From NCBI RefSeq assembly GCF_019175385.1, contig NC_083346.1, positions 62,711,821-62,775,820 of the forward strand: a DNA stretch of 64,000 bases, in the 5' to 3' direction. The notes under the pieces are model-generated. The model ran no database searches. It was not told where the DNA came from and worked only from the letters and a program-made list of their open reading frames with translations. Position numbers and translations under genes: made by a program. Origin of the DNA: Lycium barbarum. Its lineage: Eukaryota > Streptophyta > Magnoliopsida > Solanales > Solanaceae. Positions 58,154 through 64,000 of this stretch are shown piece by piece; the first letter of the stretch is position 1, and every line of letters begins with the position of its first letter.

Positions 58154-59016
58154 TTATATCGTCGACGTCTCATTTTGAATCTCTTCTGGGGATTGGAACA
58201 AATGGGGGTATATGGATTTCATCTTCTCCTCTGCTTCCCAAGTCATTTCTTCCCGATTATTGTTCCGCCATAGAACTTTGACTGAAGCAACCTCTTTATT
58301 CCGAAGCCTTCGTACTTGTCTATCCAAAATGGCAATGGGCATTTCCTCGTATGTTAGCTTCTCTGTTACTTGCACATCATCAACCGAAACTATTCTTGTT
58401 GGGTCTCCAATACACTTGCGGAGCATCGAAACATGGAATACTGGATGCACGGATTCGAGCTCTGAGGGCAAGTCCAATTTATAGGCTACTCGACTCACCT
58501 TGCGAATGATTTGGTAGGGTCCGATATATCTGGGACTTAGCTTTCCCTTCTTGCCAAATCTCATCACTCCCTTCATCGGCGATACCTTCAGGAACACCCA
58601 ATCGCCCACTTGAAATTTCAAGTCTCGTCGGCGATTATCTGCATAAGACTTTTGGCGACTTTGAGCTGTTAACAGTCGGTCTCGAATCACTTTAACCTTT
58701 TCAACTGCTTGTTGGATCAAGTAGGGGCCTATCAACTGTACTTCTCCGGTTTCAAACCATCCAATTGGAGATCTACATTTTCTTCCATATAAGGCTTCAT
58801 ACGGGGCCATTTGAATACTGGAATGATAGCTGTTATTATAGGCAAATGCTCATCCCAACTACCACCAAAGTCCAGCACACACTCTCGTAGCATATCTTCC
58901 AAGGTCTAAATAGTACGCTCGGCTTGTCCGTCGGTCTGCGGGTGGAACGTCGTGCTGAGCTTAACTTGGATACCTAGGCCTTCTTGGAAGGACTTCCAAA
59001 ACTTGGCTGTGAACTG
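58154..59016 (-). pseudogene. E4 integrase C-terminal half with chromodomain
   Basis: The last 218 codons (58810-58154) are open: MAPYEALYGRKCRSPIGWF, the basic linker, YIGPYQIIRKVSRVAYKL, and a full chromodomain (TYEEMPIAILDRQVRR...VLWRNNNREEMTWE, ending YPHLFQ). Upstream, AKFWKSFQEGLG and HPQTDGQAERTI (catalytic Glu) are readable in another phase, because 16 bp are missing near 58852 between two GGCAAA words. The frame ends at LTR-14, which sits between the second catalytic Asp (TDRGAQF) and this Glu. Confidence 0.92.
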
Positions 59017-59391
59017 TGTCACACCCCGACCTCGCTGGGGTGTGATGGGCATCCGACCCTTACTTAGGGCCGAGCGAACCCTCAGACTCTCGCTGCACAT
59101 AAAATCACGTCAACTTTTTTTTCTTTAAAATAAATAATAAAGTACATAGCAAAACTTTTCTTTCAGAAATATTCTTTCTCGTGGCTTTCAAGCCGAACAA
59201 ATTTGTGATCATACAAAATTCATTACGTACACAGACCGACAACCAATACCCACGACATTGTCTGCAAAGTCTCTAATAAGATCCCAAAAGCATAACATAG
59301 AGAATCTGACTCGGCAGCACTCCGGCAACAAATGGAGCTTGCCATCTGCACTGGAACATCTTCCATCTGTCCTCAACTCAACTGGGAGTAC

Positions 59392-59448
59392 CTGCGCGGC
59401 ATGAAACGCAGCCCCCGAAGAACAGGGGGTCAGTACGGAAATGTACCG
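59392..59448 (-). other. Stem-loop chain HP3-HP2-HP1 in LTR-14
   Basis: CTGCG/CGCAG (59392-59411), CCCCC/GGGGG (59412-59429) and CAGTAC/GTACCG (59431-59448). In the last, the A-C mismatch on the plus strand is a G-U pair in sense. Confidence 0.65.
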
Positions 59449-60062
59449 AGTATGTAAAGCGGAAATATAACAATATAAGCAAAACCGAGCCAGAAGTATA
59501 GAAATAGAACAGGTAGTATCGGCTCCAAGTCCGAAACGGAAATACAGAGTGTATGGCCAGGACCACGATATATATCATAAGCACGGGGTGTAGCCGTCTG
59601 AATCGTGATATGAAACAGAGGTACAAAGCCTAACTGGCAGGATCATCGTGCGGATCGGGGCACAGAGTGCGACTGACATACCCGCAACCGAAGCTAGGGG
59701 TGTAGAACTATAACCGACTGAAGCATAGTCCGGCTCAATCATGCAGAAGCAACACCAACAGAATCATTCTCCGAATCCGCTGTCCAGAAATGTAACAGGC
59801 AGAACCATGCATGCAGAATCATAAACTTACACAAGCACAGGTAGTATACATTTACCTCAGGTTTCGGCCCTTTAGTGAGGGGCGCAATGGACAGTGCACT
59901 GGGGTGTGCACGAATAACCAGGTCGCCACAGGGTCGCCTCTAGTGCACAAGTCATACCCAAGAGGTTCCAGCAGGCAAATACGGCAGTTAGAATGTCAAA
60001 ATGCTTTACTTTCTTTTGAAAAACATTTTTGTTTCACACATATAAAGGAATCAACGCACAAT

Positions 60063-60380
60063 TTCCGCGGCCATAAGTCCAGCGGTCGCTACCACGCATA
60101 ACGCGGCCAAGCACCCAGCGGTCACTATCACACGTACCGCTTCCAAGGGTCCAGCGGTTATAATCACACATACCGCGACCAAAAGTCCAGCGGTTACAAT
60201 CACACATTTGACATACCGCGGTCAAGGGTCCAGCGGTCTATGTCAGGCACAATCACAAGTGTGGCAGACGCAGTCAAGGGTCCAGCAGTCAATGCCACAC
60301 GTCCGGCATGACGCGGTCAAGGGTCCAGCTGTCAATGTCGGACACGCCGCGGTCGAGGGTCCAGCGGCCAATATTACATA
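60063..60380 (-). repeat. ~36-bp minisatellite in LTR-14, about 9 units
   Basis: Units carry CGCGGYCAAGGGTCCAGCGG followed by TCACAATCACAC-like spacers, diverged by up to about 25 percent. This replaces, at the same LTR position, the 54-bp units of E3. Frames through it encode repeated Cys/Arg/Trp peptides that are by-products. Confidence 0.88.
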
Positions 60381-62502
60381 TGCGCATATTCACATAACCG
60401 GCCCGGGACTCGGTAAAACAGAAAACAACCATACAGAATGCCAAATTATCACTTTCCCAACATAATCACACACGCCAGGATCATACATCACACAAGATTC
60501 AGGTATACCAAAATCGTATATCAGTAAGTACGGGAGGTAAGTAGTTTATCCAAAATATCAGGGTAATATTTTCAAAACGTTTTAGATGTCAAAAAAATAT
60601 TTTATAAAGCTCATAAAGGTGGTCATAGCACCTATCGTATAGTAAACAACATAATAACCAGGAGCTACCTGCGAGCTCCGGACACGAGTACATTGGCTAA
60701 AGCCATACAGAATTTATATCAGGGTTTATGTCCCCGTAATTGTTTCCATGAACATTAAATCAATTCAGGTTCGTTAAAATAACTCCCGTTTAGTAGTCGG
60801 AACAATAGCCATAAGTTTCCTCGACTTATCGTATGGGAATAAGACAGACAGAACAATAAGAGAGGCATCGGGGAATAGCGGGCCCACCTCGGGCCAAGTC
60901 GAGGCGGCGGACAAGAATCACGCCCATTAGACTCTACGGAGTCATCCAAGAAGGTTTCATAGTGATCGGGTTACATTTGTACAAGTTATGGAGGTTTAAC
61001 CACTTTTCTAGCAAAATGCGCCTTTTGAAATTCAATTAAATTGAATGAATAGTACCAAAAATCAATCTCGAGTTTCTATGAGCAGAATCTCCCCCGAGGC
61101 TCCGATCTTGACCTAGTACATCTAGGACATGCCAAAGAACAAAGGGGAAGACTTTACATACCTCGATTGCGCCTTACGCTCGCTTGGCTTCAATTCCAAT
61201 TTCGTCCAGAATCTACAAATGGTCATGTTTACCAATTGTCAATTTCAAGCTTTTCGAGAATCTAAGCTTAATCACATAATTGCCTACCGAAATTTCAGTA
61301 GCATTTCCCCTATATATATGACATCCCCGAGACTTAGCTCGGCTTAATGTATCAACACAGCAACCCAACAACAACATCACTAACAACAACAAGCATTACA
61401 AAACACATAGTATGGCATAACTAGCCTTGTTTTCCACATGGTCCAACAACTTCCACTTCAACTTCACAAACCCAAACTAGTATCAACATTTCCATATTCA
61501 TCATTAATCAAGACCATTACAATGTGATTTGGAAGTATTTCATATCATTTCTATACAATATTCACATGATATACAAAATATACAAATTTTCCACCAAACC
61601 ATAATCCATCCAAAACTTCAAATCTTCAGCATACATATTGATAACATATTTCCACCTTCCAATTTCATCAACCATAATCATAATTCACATCTTAACAACT
61701 TCATTTCCATAATATCATAAAATCATATTAAAATGACATAATCTTCTACAATCAATTTCAATGCCAACGGACGAATTTATATCGCTATTTTCCCGTTCTA
61801 TTCCGTTGAAACTTTAAATAAACTTGTTGGCAATGAAAAAGAGCCTTAATCATACCTTAAGTGCACAGCTACCACGTCCACCCTCTTATTTTTAGTTGAT
61901 TTTTAGCTCAAATCGAAGGCAACGCGACGTAGAACACTTTTCTCTTCATGGGCTTCGGGATTCGGGGCTCAGATTTTGATCAAACTTTATTTATCTCTCT
62001 AAGTCTTTCCTCCCTCTCTCTCTATAGAATTTTCTGGATCTTTTCTGATCTGAAAATGTGGAGGAGGAGGCTGAAACCTCCCTTAAATAACAAGGAAATG
62101 GGCCTGACCCGGATTGGAATCGGGTTGGGCCCATTTCACTGCCCAGCTTGACCTTTCCGCTTTAAACTGTTCATATCTCCTTATCCTGATGTCACCTATA
62201 GGCCCACGACCTACCGTTGGAAATCTATTTCAATTATCTACAACTTTTATTTCTGGGCGTTTTCCAAAATTCCAGACTTATAATGCTGTTTTTGCCCCTC
62301 CAAGTCAGGTCATCCGAAAACGTTTTCTTAAAAATATTCGTTTGGAGGGCTTCCACTTTGATTTGGCCCCAAGGCCCTTCACAAGTTGTGTTTTAATTTA
62401 CATATGCGATTCATATAACTTGTCATGTGTCCCAAAAAAAATATTGACGTGTGGGCCCCACCTCAGTTAATAATATGACGTTCAAAAATACGGGATATAA
62501 CA

Positions 62503-63317
62503 AACTGTGCCCCTCTGTCTGTGATAATGGCCAATGGAATACCGTGAAGTCGTACAATCTCCTTGAGATACAATTTAGCATAATCGTCCGCTGAATATGT
62601 GGTTCTAACGGGGAGAAAATGAGCTGCTTTCGTGAGTCTATACACGATCACCCATATAGAATCATACTTCCCCCGCGTACGGGGTAGTCCTACCACAAAA
62701 TCCATGTTAATTTCTTCCCATTTCCACGTGGGAATTTCCATTGCTTGCAATAAGCCTCCTGGCTTTTGATGCTCGGCCTTCACTTGCTGGCAATTTGGGC
62801 AATGTGCTACAAATTCTGCTATGTCTCGCTTCATGCCATCCCACCAATACATCAATTTGAGATCGCGGTACATCTTGGTTGTACCTGGATGAATAGAATA
62901 CCGGGAATAGTGTGCTTCCTCTAAATTCTGTTGGCGCAAGCTTTCCACATTCGGTACACATAGCCGGCCTCGATATCTAAGAACCCCTTCTATGGAAACT
63001 TCGAATGGAGACTTTTCCTTTTCCTGAGATAGATCTCGATAGTGGCTTAACTGAGGGTATTCATATTGCCGTTCCTTCACTTGTAGATTCAATGATGAAA
63101 CTGTGGGGTCATTGACGTTAATACCTGCATCTCCTGAATCAATTGGCCGTACGCCGAGACTTGCTAACCGATGGACCTCACGAACCATTTCTCGCTTTTC
63201 TGAAGGAACTCCACACAAACTACCCATCGATCGGCGGCTAAGTGCATCCGCTACTACATTCGCCTTCCCTGGGTGATATAGAATGTTCACATCGTAATCC
63301 TTCAGTAATTCCAACCA
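62503..63317 (-). pseudogene. E4 RNase H end and integrase N-terminal half
   Basis: [21 protein letters not shown] (end of RNase H), the linker, GVLRYRGRLCVPNVESLRQQ, the HHCC region HYSRYSIHPGTTKMYRD and CPNCQQVKAEHQKP, then the core NMDFVVGLPRTRGKYDS and ITDRGAQF, where LTR-14 enters. Open from 63314 to the insertion. A TGA at 63315-63317 (Arg codon of the RQRRWLE motif) separates it from the upstream part. At the linker codon where E1 and E2 have stops, E4 has Tyr. Confidence 0.92.
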
Positions 63318-64000
63318 TCACCTTTGCCGCAGGTTCAACTCCTTCTGTTTGAAAATATATTGAAGGCTTTTGTGATCCGTATAGATGTCCACGTGCACAC
63401 CATATAAGTAGTGTCTCCATATTTTCAATGCATGAATGACCGCAGCTAGCTCAAGATCATGAGTGGGATAATTCTGTTCATGTTTTCGCAACTTTCTCGA
63501 AGCATATGCAATAACTTTCCCATTCTGCATCAATACACATCCTAATCCCACACCGGAGGCGTCACAATATACTACATAGCCATCTGATCCTTCTGGAAGT
63601 GTTAGCACTGGCGCTGAGGTCAACCTATTTTTCAACTCTTGGAAGCTACGCTCACAGGCATCACTCCACTGGAATTTAGCCGACATCTGGGTTAACTTTG
63701 TCAATGGGGCTGAAATAGATGAGAAGCCCTCTACAAATCTTCTATAGTATCCTGCTAACCCAAGGAAACTACGAACTTCTGTAGGCGTCGTCGGTCTTGG
63801 CCAGGTCTTCACAGCTTCTATTTTCTGAGTGTCAACTCGAACACCATTATCTGAAATAATATGACCCAGGAATGCAACAGAATTAAGCCAAAACTCGCAC
63901 TTTGAAAACTTTGCATACAATTCCCGATCTAGAAGAACGCCAAGAACAATTCTTAGATGATCTGCATGTTCTGACTTTGTGCGAGAGTACACCAAAATAT
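63318..64000 (-). pseudogene. E4 reverse transcriptase end and RNase H (runs off the window)
   Basis: An open frame of 225 codons to the edge. It holds [19 protein letters not shown] just after the RT active site, [37 protein letters not shown] (first RNase H Asp), [13 protein letters not shown] (Glu) and [13 protein letters not shown] (Asp). The catalytic FIDD itself is at or just past the window edge. Confidence 0.93.

Larger units (their letters stand above)
59017..62502 (-). mobile_element. LTR-14: 3.5-kb solo LTR inside the E4 integrase gene
   Basis: TGTCACACCCCGACC at 59017 to ATACGGGATATAACA at 62502. AACTG lies on both sides (59012-59016, 62503-62507), and the integrase frame rejoins exactly across it. 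It contains HP4 near 59315-59335, HP3-HP1 at 59392-59448, a tandem minisatellite, the CCACCTCG-type hairpin near 60888-60910, and a TATA-like AAATAA stretch near 62083. No coding region. Confidence 0.95.
52828..64000 (-). mobile_element. E4: chromovirus retrotransposon, right end outside window
   Basis: The 3' LTR is 52828-52972 plus 56286-57948 and the internal region runs from 57949 to the window edge. LTR-13 splits the LTR and LTR-14 splits the integrase gene. The LTR is closest to that of E1 (same TTTACGGACCGTA array and C-run) but is only about 1.8 kb, because about 540 bp are missing at 57369. Sits in the 5' LTR of E3. Confidence 0.9.

Noticed and set aside
59012..59018. A 7-bp target duplication (AACTGTG) for LTR-14, suggesting a DNA transposon
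   Set aside because: Taking the first two of the extra bases as the LTR start gives TG...CA ends and a 5-bp AACTG duplication, matching the other LTRs of this lineage.

Overview
This window looks like pericentromeric or otherwise heterochromatic plant DNA. I find no host gene, tRNA, rRNA or bacterial feature in it. Nearly all of the 64 kb is Ty3/gypsy LTR retrotransposon sequence. The coding remnants follow the order Gag, aspartic protease, reverse transcriptase, RNase H, integrase, chromodomain, which is typical of Tekay/Del-clade chromoviruses, and both recognisable primer sites match initiator tRNA-Met. The host is a flowering plant. The LTR and repeat style reminds me of Solanaceae, but that is recollection and I hold it at moderate confidence.

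Layout. The window is a set of Russian dolls. All coordinates were counted by hand. The outermost layer visible is LTR-9 (13407-14226 and 36891-37889), whose two ends both lie outside the window. Three stacks sit inside it. Left stack: LTR-8 (ends 13406) holds LTR-6 (ends 13057), which holds LTR-7 (10342-13015) and LTR-3 (ends 10017). LTR-3 holds LTR-2 (ends 2800), itself split by LTR-1 (ends 2369), and also LTR-4 (3478-8628), which is split by LTR-5 (5161-7814). Middle stack: element E2 (14227-36890), whose left LTR is split by solo LTR-10 (14882-17482) and by the complete element E1 (19075-28963). Right stack: element E3 (37890 to beyond the window). Its left LTR holds LTR-11 (39048-44039), which is split by LTR-12 (40788-43267). 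Its right LTR is split by element E4 (52828 to beyond the window). The E4 LTR holds LTR-13 (52973-56280) and the E4 integrase gene is split by LTR-14 (59017-62502). Most junctions carry TG...CA ends and 5-bp target duplications.

Coding content. E1 and E2 have nearly full Gag-Pol reading frames broken by stop codons, plus at least two frameshifts in E1. E3 is a deletion derivative with a shrunken Gag, the start of the protease, about 3 kb of unrecognised spacer and the last part of integrase with its chromodomain. E4 keeps RT-RNase H-integrase up to the window edge but is cut by LTR-14. None can make a complete polyprotein as it stands.

The most interesting signal is non-coding. The LTRs share an ordered chain of short stem-loops whose arms co-vary between diverged copies, and whose imperfect pairs are mostly G-U in the retrotransposon sense strand. 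This suggests a conserved structured RNA domain. The U3 regions carry arrays of CGG-N-CCG palindromes upstream of the TATA box, and each internal region has a small hairpin next to the polypurine tract.
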